NCBI RefSeq assembly: GCF_001905145.1 | Contig: NZ_LWLB01000037.1 | Location: forward strand, 124,001 to 188,000 | From: Nocardiopsis sp. TSRI0078 | GTDB taxonomy: Bacteria; Actinomycetota; Actinomycetes; Streptosporangiales; Streptosporangiaceae | DNA: 64,000 nt | Reading direction: 5' to 3' | Part shown: piece after piece, positions 7,896-15,617 of the stretch | How positions within the stretch are numbered: position 1 is the first letter of the stretch | Layout of the letters: each line of letters opens with the position of its first letter | The notes under the pieces: generated by a model | What the model was told of the DNA's origin: nothing | Seen by the model: the letters and a program-made list of their open reading frames with translations, nothing else | Databases searched by the model: none | Made by a program: the position numbers and the translations under genes

Positions 7896-8552
7896 TCAGC
7901 CCTCCGCGAGGCGCCCCGGGTCGACCACGCGCGTGCAGTTGTCCCGGAAGCGCTTGACCAGCTCCCCGTTGGGGCGGTCGCTGCGCTCCACCCACAGGCG
8001 GGCGGCCTCGTCGGTCGCCCCGCCCGCCGTCTGGCGCCGGTGCAGCCTGCGCTCACGCAGTTCGTCGTCGGCCTCCACGTACCACAGCTGCGCGAACAGC
8101 CCGCGCAGTCGCGCCCAGGGCTCCTCGTCACTGGCCAGGTAGTTGCCCTCGGTCACCACCAGGCGGGTGTGCGGGGCGATCACGTGGCGCGCGGCGACGG
8201 GTTCGTGCAGCCGGCGGTCGTAGTCGGGCACGTAGACGGGGTGGTCGGCCTCCTCCAGCAGGCGGCGCACCAGCGCCACGTAACCGTGCGCGTCGAAGGT
8301 GTCCGGGGCGCCCTTGCGGTCGCGCCGGCCCAGCCGGTCGAGCTGGGCGTTGGACAGGTGGAAGCCGTCCATGGGCAGGTATCCGGCCGCACCCGGGCCC
8401 AGTTCCCGGTCGACCCCGGCCACCAGGTGGCGGGCGAGTGTGGACTTTCCGGCTCCGGGGGCTCCGGCCAGGCCCAGTACTGCGCGGCGGGCCCCGTCGG
8501 CGGCCGCCCCCCGAGCCAGTTCGACGGCGTCGTGGACAAGCGGTTCGGGCAT
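7896..8552 (-). CDS. Nucleoside/nucleotide kinase family protein
   Basis: P-loop kinase of the uridine kinase/pantothenate kinase-like group (YFH7/fructose-transport-kinase-like), 218 residues, cytoplasmic. The Walker A motif is LGLAGAPGAGKSTLARHL (about residues 27-44). It is followed by GYLPMDGFHLSN, whose Asp is the expected catalytic base, and later VTEGNYLASDEEPWARLRGLF and an RRQTAGG lid region. Length matches the family. The substrate is probably a sugar, nucleoside or pantothenate-like alcohol and cannot be fixed. The start ATG at 8552 is the only good one. Confidence 0.85.
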   Translation of the reverse strand: MPEPLVHDAVELARGAAADGARRAVLGLAGAPGAGKSTLARHLVAGVDRELGPGAAGYLPMDGFHLSNAQLDRLGRRDRKGAPDTFDAHGYVALVRRLLEEADHPVYVPDYDRRLHEPVAARHVIAPHTRLVVTEGNYLASDEEPWARLRGLFAQLWYVEADDELRERRLHRRQTAGGATDEAARLWVERSDRPNGELVKRFRDNCTRVVDPGRLAEG

Positions 8553-8618
8553 GGGGACGAGCTTACGCGCCCGGCCACCACGGCGCCGGGGCGCGCGGCC
8601 CGACCGGCACCGCGCGGG

Positions 8619-8648
8619 CCCGGCGGCGGTGCGCGCACCGCCGCCGGG
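8619..8648 (-). terminator. Hairpin terminator after NUDIX gene
   Basis: Perfect 14-bp arms (8619-8632, 8635-8648) with a two-base centre, lying 13 bp beyond the stop of the minus-strand gene that ends at 8662. Confidence 0.65.
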
Positions 8649-8661
8649 TGTGCCCGCACGT

Positions 8662-9198
8662 CTAGGGAGCGTGGCCCACGTAGGCCAGCGCCTGGCGCAG
8701 CAGCGTGTCCTCGCCGCCCGTCATCTCCTCGCGCATCTGCGGGCTCACCGCCTCCTCCGGCGTGAGCCACACGAGGTCCAGCGCGTCCTGGCGCGGCTGG
8801 CAGTCACCCGAGACCGGCACGACGTAGGCCATCGCGACCGCGTGCTGGCGCGTGTCGTGGAAGGAGGTGACCCCCGGCGTGGGGAAGTACTCGGCGATCG
8901 TGAACGGCTGCGGGGAGGCGGGGACGTGCGGCAGGGCCACCGGCCCCAGGTCCTTCTCCAGGTGCCGCAGCAGGGCGTCGCGCACCCGCTCGTGGTAGAG
9001 CACCCGGCCCGAGACCACCGACCGGTGGAAGCTGCCTTCGGGAGTGGCCCGCATGAGCAGGCCGACGTGGGTCACCTGGCCCACCTCGTCCACCCGTACG
9101 GGTACGGCCTGGACGTAGAGGATGGGCATGCGGCTGCGGATGTTCTCCAACTCCTCGGGGGAGAACCAGCCGGGCTGGGTGTCGGCGGTTTCGGTCAT
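8662..9198 (-). CDS. NUDIX hydrolase family protein (DUF4916-like)
   Basis: Protein of 178 residues matching the actinobacterial DUF4916/NUDIX-like family: PGWFSPEELENIRSRMPILYVQAVPVRVD at the N-terminus, then SGRVLYHERVRDALLRHLEKDLGPVALP, PFTIAEYFPTPG and DPRQHAVAMAYVVPVSGDC-type strands. The classic GX5EX7REUXEEXGU box is not complete: GRVLYHERVRDALLRHLEKDLG stands in its place with only some acidic positions. Pyrophosphohydrolase activity is therefore uncertain. Monocistronic, with a hairpin after the stop. Confidence 0.8.
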   Translation of the reverse strand: MTETADTQPGWFSPEELENIRSRMPILYVQAVPVRVDEVGQVTHVGLLMRATPEGSFHRSVVSGRVLYHERVRDALLRHLEKDLGPVALPHVPASPQPFTIAEYFPTPGVTSFHDTRQHAVAMAYVVPVSGDCQPRQDALDLVWLTPEEAVSPQMREEMTGGEDTLLRQALAYVGHAP

Positions 9199-9596
9199 CG
9201 GGTACGCGGCGGGGCGTCCCGGCCGTCGGCCGGGGCGTGGCCGCCGCTCCCTCCCTTCTCTAGCTGTCCTGGAGGTCGGCCCGGCGGGACCGGCCCACGG
9301 GGCGCGGACACGAGGTGCCGCCTGTACCGCTTCCTACCGCACACGGGCCCGTAAAGCACGGTGAGGGTGCGGCTCCGGGAGTGTCCGAGAACAGGGAGCG
9401 GGGGCCACCGGGCGCGGGCCCGGCCTCGGGGCGCCCCGATCACCCGCCGGGGGTGGGACGGGACCGCCCCAAGGCCGCATCGGCGAGATTTCGCCGGTTT
9501 TTCTCACGGAAAGCCTCCCATGGCCTCTCTGGAGAGGTTACGATCTCGTACGCGGTTGCGTAGTGAAAAGATTACGTTCGGTGAGAGGTGGCCCGA
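9199..9596. other. Intergenic region with orphan terminator
   Basis: No protein gene is supported. It separates the divergent NUDIX and STAS genes. At 9481-9502 a hairpin (CGGCGA, four bases, TCGCCG) is followed by GTTTTT on the plus strand, a textbook intrinsic terminator although no plus-strand gene precedes it. The last 60 bases before the STAS gene are AT-richer and probably hold its promoter. Confidence 0.45.
9481..9503 (+). terminator. Orphan intrinsic terminator
   Basis: Stem arms 9481-9486 and 9491-9496 with a T-run at 9498-9502. U-tract terminators are rare in this GC-rich window. It faces away from any upstream coding gene, so it may end an unannotated small transcript or protect the STAS promoter from read-through. 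Confidence 0.5.
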
Positions 9597-10007
9597 GTGG
9601 CGAAGGATGCCCGGTTCTCGGCCCAGGAGCGCTTTCCCTGTACGGGTGTGACGGTGGTGCCCGTCCACGGTGAGATCGACCTCGCCACCGCCGACCGTAT
9701 GCGCGACCGGCTGCTCCAGGCCGCGCACGACTCGCGGTGCGACTGCCTGGTGGTGGACATGTCCGGGCTCGACTTCTTCGACGCCAGCGGGGTCAGGGCC
9801 CTGGTGTCGGTCTACAGGAGCCTCACCCGGGAGGGGCGGCACGTGGTCCTCGCCGAACCCTCGCCCATCGCCGCGCGCGTGCTCGAGGCCCTCGGTATGG
9901 ACCGTGTGTTCGAGACCTATCCCCTCCTGGAGATGGCGCTCACGCACACCAGCGGCCTGCGGGTCGACGGAGACCCCATCCGCAACACGGTTCCCGAACG
10001 TCCTTAG
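9597..10007 (+). CDS. STAS-domain anti-sigma factor antagonist
   Basis: Anti-anti-sigma factor of about 136 residues that would bind and release an anti-sigma kinase of the RsbW/SpoIIAB type. The STAS fold is visible: VVPVHGEIDLATADRMRDRLLQA, DCLVVDMSGLDFFDASGVRALVSVYR with the phosphorylatable Ser in DASGV, and AEPSPIAARVLEALGMDRVFETYP. The GTG at 9597 is preferred because GAGAGG lies eight bases upstream; a GTG nine bases earlier overlaps that site. No partner anti-sigma or sigma gene is adjacent, so it is an orphan antagonist, common in streptomycete-like actinobacteria. Confidence 0.9.
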   Translation: MAKDARFSAQERFPCTGVTVVPVHGEIDLATADRMRDRLLQAAHDSRCDCLVVDMSGLDFFDASGVRALVSVYRSLTREGRHVVLAEPSPIAARVLEALGMDRVFETYPLLEMALTHTSGLRVDGDPIRNTVPERP

Positions 10008-10072
10008 CGGCCCCGGCGCCCACCCCCGGGCGGGCGCCGGGGCCGCCGAGGACCTGAGCGGGCCCCGCGCCC

Positions 10073-11872
10073 TCAGTCGCGGGACGGCTCCTCGCCCGCG
10101 GTCGCGTCCCCCCGCCCGTCTCCGCGCGCCAGGAAGGGCTCCAGCAGCTCCGGTACCGCCTCGCCGGCCCAGGACAGGCCCTGGCCCAGGCCCACGTCCC
10201 TGGCCGCGTAGGACCCCTGCCCCGCGGCCGTGGTGGCCGCCACGTCCGCCAGGCCGAGCCTGCGCTGGAACGGCGACCGGGTGATCCGCCAGCCGATCAC
10301 CGCCGACCGCTCCAGCGTCACGGTGTCGCGTACCGCCATCCCCTGGCGCACGACGAGGTAGCGCGGGTGCAGTCCGTGGCCCAGACCCCGGTAGGAGCCG
10401 ACCGCGTACCAGAACGCCACCGCCGCGATCAGCACCGCCAGCACCGCCCATCCCCAGGCCGGGGTGGCCTCCACCGTGCTCGTGGCCAGCGGCACGGGGA
10501 CGAACTCCCGCTCCGCCTCGTGCACCACATCCCACCAGGCCTCGCTGGCCAGCGTGTGCAGCCAGGACAGCGTCCCGGCGAGCACCGCGCCCAGCACGGT
10601 GACGACGGTGGCCCGGGTGAAGCGGCGGCGCAGCGCCGCCCGGGGGTGCCGCACCAGCGGGACCTCCAGGGGCGAGTCCGGGGTGCGCATCAGGTCGGCG
10701 GCCAGTTCGAGCGCCCGGCTCCGCGGCATGGGCGGGGACAGGCGGCTCTTGGCGCTGGTCTTCTTCTCGTCCGCGGCGGCCAGGCCGGTCGCCACCGCGC
10801 GCACGTCCGCCCCGCCCGCGCGGCGCAGCACGAACGGTTCGTGCAGGGTGACGCCGTTGAGGCGGCGCCCCTCCACCGACAGCGACACGCTGGTCAGCAG
10901 CCCCCTGCGCAGCCGCACGGTACCGTCGGCCTCCCGGGTGAGGCGATAGTCCCACCAGGTCTCCACCGCCACGGCGGTCAGGATGAGCACGCCGGAGACC
11001 AGCAGCCCCAGCAGTGTCAGGGGCACCACGAGCACGAGCCGCGCCATCACGAACGAGGACATCTCCGAGATGCTGGGCAGCCCGGCCTGGTCGGAGATCC
11101 AGTCCCACCCCGCCCCGCCGGTCTGGGCGTTGAGCCCCAGCAGGCCGGTGATGGCGCCCAGGCCCACGCCCATGGTGGCGGTGGTCGCGGGGGCGTAGGC
11201 GAACCAGCGGCGGTCGAGCCTGGCCAGTTCGGTCCCGTCCTCCCCGCCCGCGCCGGGGGCTCCGTCGGCGGAGCCCCCGGAGGGGCCCGCGGCCCTGGGC
11301 GCGCCCCGGTACAGCAGGTCGCGGCGCAGCCATTCGCCCTGCTCGGCGGTGACGTAGAGCAACTGGAGCTGGTCGGCGCCGGCCCCCACCTTCTCGCCGG
11401 TCCCGACGGTGACCGAGCACAGGCCGAAGACCCGTACGTAGACGGGCGCCGCCACGTCCACGCTGCGCACGCGCTCGCGGGGGATGGACCGGTAGGCCTT
11501 GGCGATGATGCCCGAGCGCATCTCCATGCGCTCGGCGGTGACGCGGTAGCGGGTCGCGCGCAGGCGCAGCATGTCGAGGTAGGTCATGAACGCCAGGAGC
11601 GCCAGCGCGCCCGGGACCGGGGCCAGGGCCCACAGGGGTTGTCCCGCGACGACGAGGACGACGGTGCCCACGACCGCGGAGGGGATGAGGAAGACGCCCG
11701 CGACGACCGTGCTGGCCCACACGCTGATCGGGTGCAGCCGCTGCCAGTCCGCGGTGGAGGGGGTGGTGCCCTCCTCCGCGGGCGCGGCCGCCTCCTGCTC
11801 CCCGCGTGCGTCGGAGGGGTCGGCCGGGGGGACCTCCCCGGCCGCGGGGCGGTGTTCGTCCGGAGGGTTCAT
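10073..11872 (-). CDS. PH domain-containing membrane protein (YdbT-like)
   Basis: Bacterial PH (bPH2, formerly DUF304) membrane protein of 599 residues. After a Pro/Glu-rich N-terminus there are two hydrophobic segments (ISVWASTVVAGVFLIPSAVVGTVVLV and nearby), a bPH domain (RATRYRVTAERMEMRSGIIAKAYRSIPRERVRSVDVAAP), further helices and two more bPH repeats (DYRLTREADGTVRLRRGLLT; RYLVVRQGMAVRDTVTLERSAVIGWRI). In Bacillus, YdbS/YdbT are linked to envelope stress and toxin resistance. The ATG overlaps the upstream gene's stop by four bases (ATGA), so the pair is translationally coupled. Confidence 0.88.
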   Translation of the reverse strand: MNPPDEHRPAAGEVPPADPSDARGEQEAAAPAEEGTTPSTADWQRLHPISVWASTVVAGVFLIPSAVVGTVVLVVAGQPLWALAPVPGALALLAFMTYLDMLRLRATRYRVTAERMEMRSGIIAKAYRSIPRERVRSVDVAAPVYVRVFGLCSVTVGTGEKVGAGADQLQLLYVTAEQGEWLRRDLLYRGAPRAAGPSGGSADGAPGAGGEDGTELARLDRRWFAYAPATTATMGVGLGAITGLLGLNAQTGGAGWDWISDQAGLPSISEMSSFVMARLVLVVPLTLLGLLVSGVLILTAVAVETWWDYRLTREADGTVRLRRGLLTSVSLSVEGRRLNGVTLHEPFVLRRAGGADVRAVATGLAAADEKKTSAKSRLSPPMPRSRALELAADLMRTPDSPLEVPLVRHPRAALRRRFTRATVVTVLGAVLAGTLSWLHTLASEAWWDVVHEAEREFVPVPLATSTVEATPAWGWAVLAVLIAAVAFWYAVGSYRGLGHGLHPRYLVVRQGMAVRDTVTLERSAVIGWRITRSPFQRRLGLADVAATTAAGQGSYAARDVGLGQGLSWAGEAVPELLEPFLARGDGRGDATAGEEPSRD

Positions 11873-12366
11873 GTCGCGTCTCCCGGGGTCGCCTGTGTGG
11901 TGTCGGTGAGCTGGTCGGCCACCTGTGTGGCCAGCGCGTGGTCGAGTCCGGCGATCTCGATCGGGCCGGCCGCCGACGCGGTGGTCACGGTCACGCTGGA
12001 GAGTCCGAACATCCGCTGCAGCGGACCGCGCGCGGTGTCCACGGTCTGGATGCGCGACATCGGGGCCACGCGCCACTCCTGCCAGAGCCACCCGCTGGAG
12101 GTGTAGACGGCGGTGTCGGTGACCTCCCAGCGGTGGACCCGGTAGCGCCACTGCGGCATGACCACGGTGACCAGCAGTCCGAACCCGCCGATCACGGTGG
12201 CGGCGAGCAGGAGCCAAAAGCGCGGCGGCTCCCAGAAGAGCGCGGGCACCACGGGGATCGCGGTGAGGACGACGACCACGGCCAGCGACCGGGTCGTCCA
12301 CCACCACACCGCACGTGTGTCCACACGGTGTCGGGGCGGGCGCAGTCGGGGGGTGTCGGCGCTCAT
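11869..12366 (-). CDS. PH domain-containing membrane protein (YdbS-like)
   Basis: Short partner of the downstream PH-domain protein, about 165 residues. Two membrane helices (WWTTRSLAVVVVLTAIPVVPALFW; WLLLAATVIGGFGLLVTVVM) precede one bPH domain (YRVHRWEVTDTAVYTSSGWLWQEWRVAPMSRIQTVDTARGPLQRMFGLSSVTV). This organisation matches YdbS, which pairs with YdbT. The ATG at 12366 is used; an in-frame GTG nine bases upstream, closer to AAGGAAA, is an alternative. It is divergent from the SPFH-Arc operon with about 100 bp between. Confidence 0.88.
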   Translation of the reverse strand: MSADTPRLRPPRHRVDTRAVWWWTTRSLAVVVVLTAIPVVPALFWEPPRFWLLLAATVIGGFGLLVTVVMPQWRYRVHRWEVTDTAVYTSSGWLWQEWRVAPMSRIQTVDTARGPLQRMFGLSSVTVTTASAAGPIEIAGLDHALATQVADQLTDTTQATPGDAT

Positions 12367-12411
12367 CGTGTCCACGTTTCCTTCTCGTTCGGGGTCCGGC
12401 GTGCCGTCGGC

Positions 12412-12440
12412 TGTCAAAAGTGATATCACAATGCTATTCT
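12412..12440 (+). promoter_or_regulatory. Promoter with internal palindromic operator
   Basis: A -35 TGTCAA (12412-12417) and -10 TATTCT (12435-12440) are separated by 17 bp. Within the spacer lies the perfect palindrome GTGATATCAC (12420-12429). This suits repression of the SPFH operon by a dimeric regulator, plausibly the Arc-type protein encoded downstream. The promoter is seen by pattern; the regulator is inferred. Confidence 0.65.
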
Positions 12441-12473
12441 CGAGTCATCATTACGAAGAGAACGGAAGACGAC

Positions 12474-13382
12474 ATGACCGCTACCGGCCAGCCCCCGGCC
12501 CACACGCCCCAGTACCGAGAACACCCCGCGACCAGCGTCAACGGCATGCTGATGGCCGTGGTCAGCATCCTGCTGTTCCTCGTCGGCGCAGGCGTTGCCC
12601 TGTCGCCCCTCATCGGGCTGCCGGTGCCCCTCGTGGCCGTCGGCGTGGTCCTCGCCGCGACCGGCTTCCTGCTCTTCATCGGCCTGGAGATGGTCGCGCC
12701 CAACGAGGCCAAGGTCGTCCAGCTCTTCGGCCGCTACGTGGGCAGCGTCCGCACCGACGGACTGCGCTGGGTCAACCCCTTCACCGTGCGCAAGGGCGTC
12801 TCCACCCGCATCCGCAACCACGAGACCTCGGTCATGAAGGTCAACGACGCCTCCGGCAGCCCCATCGAGATCGCCGCCGTCATCGTGTGGCAGGTCGAGG
12901 ACACCGCCCGCGCCTCCTTCGAGGTGGACGACTTCGTCGAGTTCGTCTCCATCCAGACCGAGGCCGCCGTGCGCCACATCGCGGGCAACTACCCCTACGA
13001 CTCCTACGACGCCGACACCAGCCGGTCCCTGCGCGGCAGCGCCGACCTGATCACCGAGCAGCTGTCCCAGGAGGTCGGCGAGCGGGTCGAGGCCGCGGGG
13101 GTGCGGATCGTGGAGTCGCGCTTCACCCACCTGGCCTACGCCTCGGAGGTCGCCCAGGCCATGCTCCAAAGGCAGCAGGCCAGCGCGCTGATCGCCGCCC
13201 GCCAGGAGATCGTCGAGGGAGCCGTCGGGATGGTCGACCGCGCGCTCGTGCGCCTGTCGGAGGAGGAGGTGGTGGAACTGGACGAGGAGCGCAAGGCCGC
13301 CATGGTCAGCAACCTGCTGGTGGTGCTGTGCTCCGACCGCCCCGCCACGCCCGTCGTCAACGCAGGGACCCTGTACCAGTAA
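12474..13382 (+). CDS. SPFH (band 7) domain membrane protein
   Basis: Stomatin/flotillin-like membrane scaffold protein of 302 residues. Two adjacent hydrophobic segments (about residues 25-65) anchor it. They are followed by VAPNEAKVVQLFGRYVGSVRTDGLRWVNPF, the typical start of an SPFH domain, then QVEDTARASFEVDDFVEFV and a helical C-terminus (ARQEIVEGAVGMVDRALVRLSEEEVVELDEERKAAMVSN). Such proteins form membrane microdomains. The ATG follows GGAAGACGAC. The next gene, an Arc-type DNA-binding protein, starts 16 bp later, so the two form an operon. Confidence 0.93.
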   Translation: MTATGQPPAHTPQYREHPATSVNGMLMAVVSILLFLVGAGVALSPLIGLPVPLVAVGVVLAATGFLLFIGLEMVAPNEAKVVQLFGRYVGSVRTDGLRWVNPFTVRKGVSTRIRNHETSVMKVNDASGSPIEIAAVIVWQVEDTARASFEVDDFVEFVSIQTEAAVRHIAGNYPYDSYDADTSRSLRGSADLITEQLSQEVGERVEAAGVRIVESRFTHLAYASEVAQAMLQRQQASALIAARQEIVEGAVGMVDRALVRLSEEEVVELDEERKAAMVSNLLVVLCSDRPATPVVNAGTLYQ

Positions 13383-13398
13383 TCCGCGTGAGGTGGCC

Positions 13399-13650
13399 GT
13401 GCCCGAGCGCAAGAAGGTGCTGCTGCGGCTCGACCCCGCCGTCCACGACGCGCTCGCGCGGTGGGCCGGGCAGGAGTTGCGCAGCACCAACGCACAGATC
13501 GAGTTCCTCCTGCGCCGCGCGCTGGACGAGGCGGGACGCATGCCCAAGGAGGCCCGGGCGATCCCCCGCCGGGGGCGGCCTCGCAGGCCGGGGCCGGAGC
13601 AGGCGCCGGACCGGGGGGCGGGCCGGGAGGAGGACACCCCGCCGGAGTGA
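13399..13650 (+). CDS. Arc-type ribbon-helix-helix DNA-binding protein
   Basis: Small RHH/Arc-family protein of 83 residues. The conserved core is KKVLLRLDPAVHDALARWAGQELRSTNAQIEFLLRRALDEAGR: a beta strand followed by two helices, as in CopG/Arc repressors. The C-terminal 30 residues are Arg/Pro/Gly-rich and probably disordered. The GTG at 13399 is chosen because GAGG lies five bases upstream; a GTG at 13393 is in frame. It forms an operon with the SPFH gene and is a good candidate to bind the palindrome in that promoter. No toxin gene accompanies it, so a toxin-antitoxin role is not supported. Confidence 0.85.
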   Translation: MPERKKVLLRLDPAVHDALARWAGQELRSTNAQIEFLLRRALDEAGRMPKEARAIPRRGRPRRPGPEQAPDRGAGREEDTPPE

Positions 13651-13724
13651 GGGGGCGGGACGGGCCGTGGGGGTGGGTCCCGGGGGAGGGATCCGTCCCC
13701 ACGGCCCGGCGGGGGAGCGCCCGG

Positions 13725-15389
13725 CTACCCCAGGGCGGCCGCGGCGGCCCGGCCGGCGGTGCGGCCGGAGAACAGGCACCCGCCCAGGAAGGTGCCCTCC
13801 AGCGCCCGGTAGCCGTGCACCCCGCCGCCGCCGAACCCGGCGACCTCGCCCGCGGCGTACACCCCCGGGAGCGGGGTGCCGTCCTCGCGCAGCACCCGCG
13901 CGTCCAGGTCGGTGTGCAGTCCGCCCAGGGTCTTGCGGGTGAGGATGTGCAGGCGCACCGCGATCAACGGGCCCGCCTTGGGGTCCAGGATCTGGTGCGG
14001 GGCCGCCACCCGCGCCAGGCGGTCGCCCCGGTAGTTGCGCGCACCGTGGATGGCCGTCACCTGCAGGTCCTTGGTGAAGGTGTTGGCCATCTCCCGGTCG
14101 CGGGCCACCACCTCGCGGGTGACGGTGTCGGCGTCCAGTACCCCGTCGCCCGCGATCTCGCGCATTTTCCCGATCAGCTCGGGCAGCCTGTCGGCGACCG
14201 CGAAGTCCGCGCCGTTGCGCTTGAAGGCCTCCACCGGCCCCGGTGCGCCGGGAAGCACGCGCTTGAGGACCAGGCCGATGTCCTTGCCGGTCAGGTCGGG
14301 GTTCTGCTCCGAGCCCGACAGCGCGAACTCCTTCTCGATGATCTTCTGCGAGAGCACGAACCACGTGTACTCGTGGCCGCTCCTCATGATGTGCTCCAGG
14401 GTGCCCAGGGTGTCGAAGCCGGGGAAGTAGGGCGCGGGGAGCCGTTTGCCGGTCGCGTCCAGCCACAGCGAGGACGGACCCGGCAGGATGCGGATGCCGT
14501 GCCGGGACCAGATCGGGTCCCAGTTCCGGATGCCCTCGGTGTAGTGCCACATGCGGTCGGGGTTGATGACCTGTCCGCCCGCCTCCCGGGTGATGGCGAG
14601 CATGCGCCCGTCCACGTGCTCGGGTACGCCCGAGAGCATGTGCTCGGGCGGGGTGCCCAGGCGTTCGGGCCAGTTGCGGCGCACCAGGTCGTGGTTGGCG
14701 CCGATCCCGCCGGACGTGACGATGACCGCCTGCGCGGACACCTCGAAGTCGCCGACCACCTCGCGGCTGCTGGCCCGCCCCCGCTCGGTGCCGCTGGGAG
14801 CCAGGACGGAACCGCGCACGCCGGTGACCGTTCCGTCGGTGACCACCAGCCCGTCCACCCGGTGGCGGAAGCGCATCGAGACCAGCCCGCGCTCGGCCGC
14901 GGCGCGCACCCGCCTCTCGAAGGGCGCGACCACGCCGGGGCCGGTACCCCAGGTGATGTGGAAGCGGGGCACGGAGTTGCCGTGCCCGTCGGCCAGGTAG
15001 CCGCCGCGCTCGGCCCAGCCCACGAGGGGGAAGAACCGCAGCCCCTGCTGGTGCAGCCAGGAGCGCTTCTCACCGGCGGCGAAGTCCACGTAGGCCTCGG
15101 CCCACCGGCGGGGCCAGGCGTCCTCGGGGCGGTCGAACCCGGCGGTGCCCATCCAGTCCTGCAGGGCCAGCTCGGCCGAGTCCCTGACGCCCATGCGGCG
15201 CTGCTCGGGGGAGTCCACGAGGAACAGCCCGCCGAAGGACCAGAACGCCTGGCCGCCCAGGGACTGCTCGGGCTCCTGGTCGAGCAGGATCACATGCTTG
15301 CCCGCGTCGGCCAGTTCGGCGGCCGCGGCCAGGCCCGCCAGCCCGGCGCCGACGACGATCGCGTCGGCGTGGTCGTCTCCGTTGCCCAT
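13725..15389 (-). CDS. FAD-binding dehydrogenase (KstD/fumarate-reductase-like)
   Basis: Flavoprotein of 554 residues in the succinate dehydrogenase/fumarate reductase/3-ketosteroid delta-1-dehydrogenase superfamily. The N-terminal dinucleotide motif is IVVGAGLAGLAAAAELADAGKHVILLDQEPE. The C-terminal FAD motif is GVYAAGEVAGFGGGGVHGYRALEGTFLGGCLFSGRTAGRAAA. The central substrate-cap domain is present (GGQAFWSFGGLFLVDSPEQRRMG near residue 50). It matches a common actinobacterial group annotated as FAD-binding dehydrogenase. Steroid substrate is possible but no steroid genes are near. The promoter side carries nested inverted repeats. Confidence 0.87.
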   Translation of the reverse strand: MGNGDDHADAIVVGAGLAGLAAAAELADAGKHVILLDQEPEQSLGGQAFWSFGGLFLVDSPEQRRMGVRDSAELALQDWMGTAGFDRPEDAWPRRWAEAYVDFAAGEKRSWLHQQGLRFFPLVGWAERGGYLADGHGNSVPRFHITWGTGPGVVAPFERRVRAAAERGLVSMRFRHRVDGLVVTDGTVTGVRGSVLAPSGTERGRASSREVVGDFEVSAQAVIVTSGGIGANHDLVRRNWPERLGTPPEHMLSGVPEHVDGRMLAITREAGGQVINPDRMWHYTEGIRNWDPIWSRHGIRILPGPSSLWLDATGKRLPAPYFPGFDTLGTLEHIMRSGHEYTWFVLSQKIIEKEFALSGSEQNPDLTGKDIGLVLKRVLPGAPGPVEAFKRNGADFAVADRLPELIGKMREIAGDGVLDADTVTREVVARDREMANTFTKDLQVTAIHGARNYRGDRLARVAAPHQILDPKAGPLIAVRLHILTRKTLGGLHTDLDARVLREDGTPLPGVYAAGEVAGFGGGGVHGYRALEGTFLGGCLFSGRTAGRAAAAALG

Positions 15390-15499
15390 ACGGTCTTCCC
15401 CTCAGTCGGCCGTGCCCGGGGCACGGTGTGCGCGGTGGTGACGACTGTGCCCCCGCCCGCCCGGCCCGACAAGGGGAACGTGTGCCGCACGACACACTG

Positions 15500-15526
15500 T
15501 TTGTCACCGGATGACAAATAATCCGG
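15500..15526. promoter_or_regulatory. Nested inverted repeats, putative operator
   Basis: TTTGTCA (15500-15506) and TGACAAA (15512-15518) form a perfect 7-bp repeat with a 5-bp centre. An overlapping repeat, CCGGAT (15507-15512) and ATCCGG (15521-15526), shares the same bases. It lies 111 bp upstream of the minus-strand dehydrogenase start and 92 bp before the plus-strand membrane protein. An operator for either or both is inferred. Confidence 0.55.
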
Positions 15527-15617
15527 TGTCGGACAGAATCGTGCGACCCTCGCGCACAGGAGCCCGCCCGGCCCCGTTCGCGCTGGTGACACCGTGTCGA
15601 CCGAAGAGGATTCCCCC

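Noticed and set aside
13393..13650. Antitoxin of a toxin-antitoxin pair
   Set aside because: The RHH protein has no adjacent toxin; its partner is an SPFH membrane protein.
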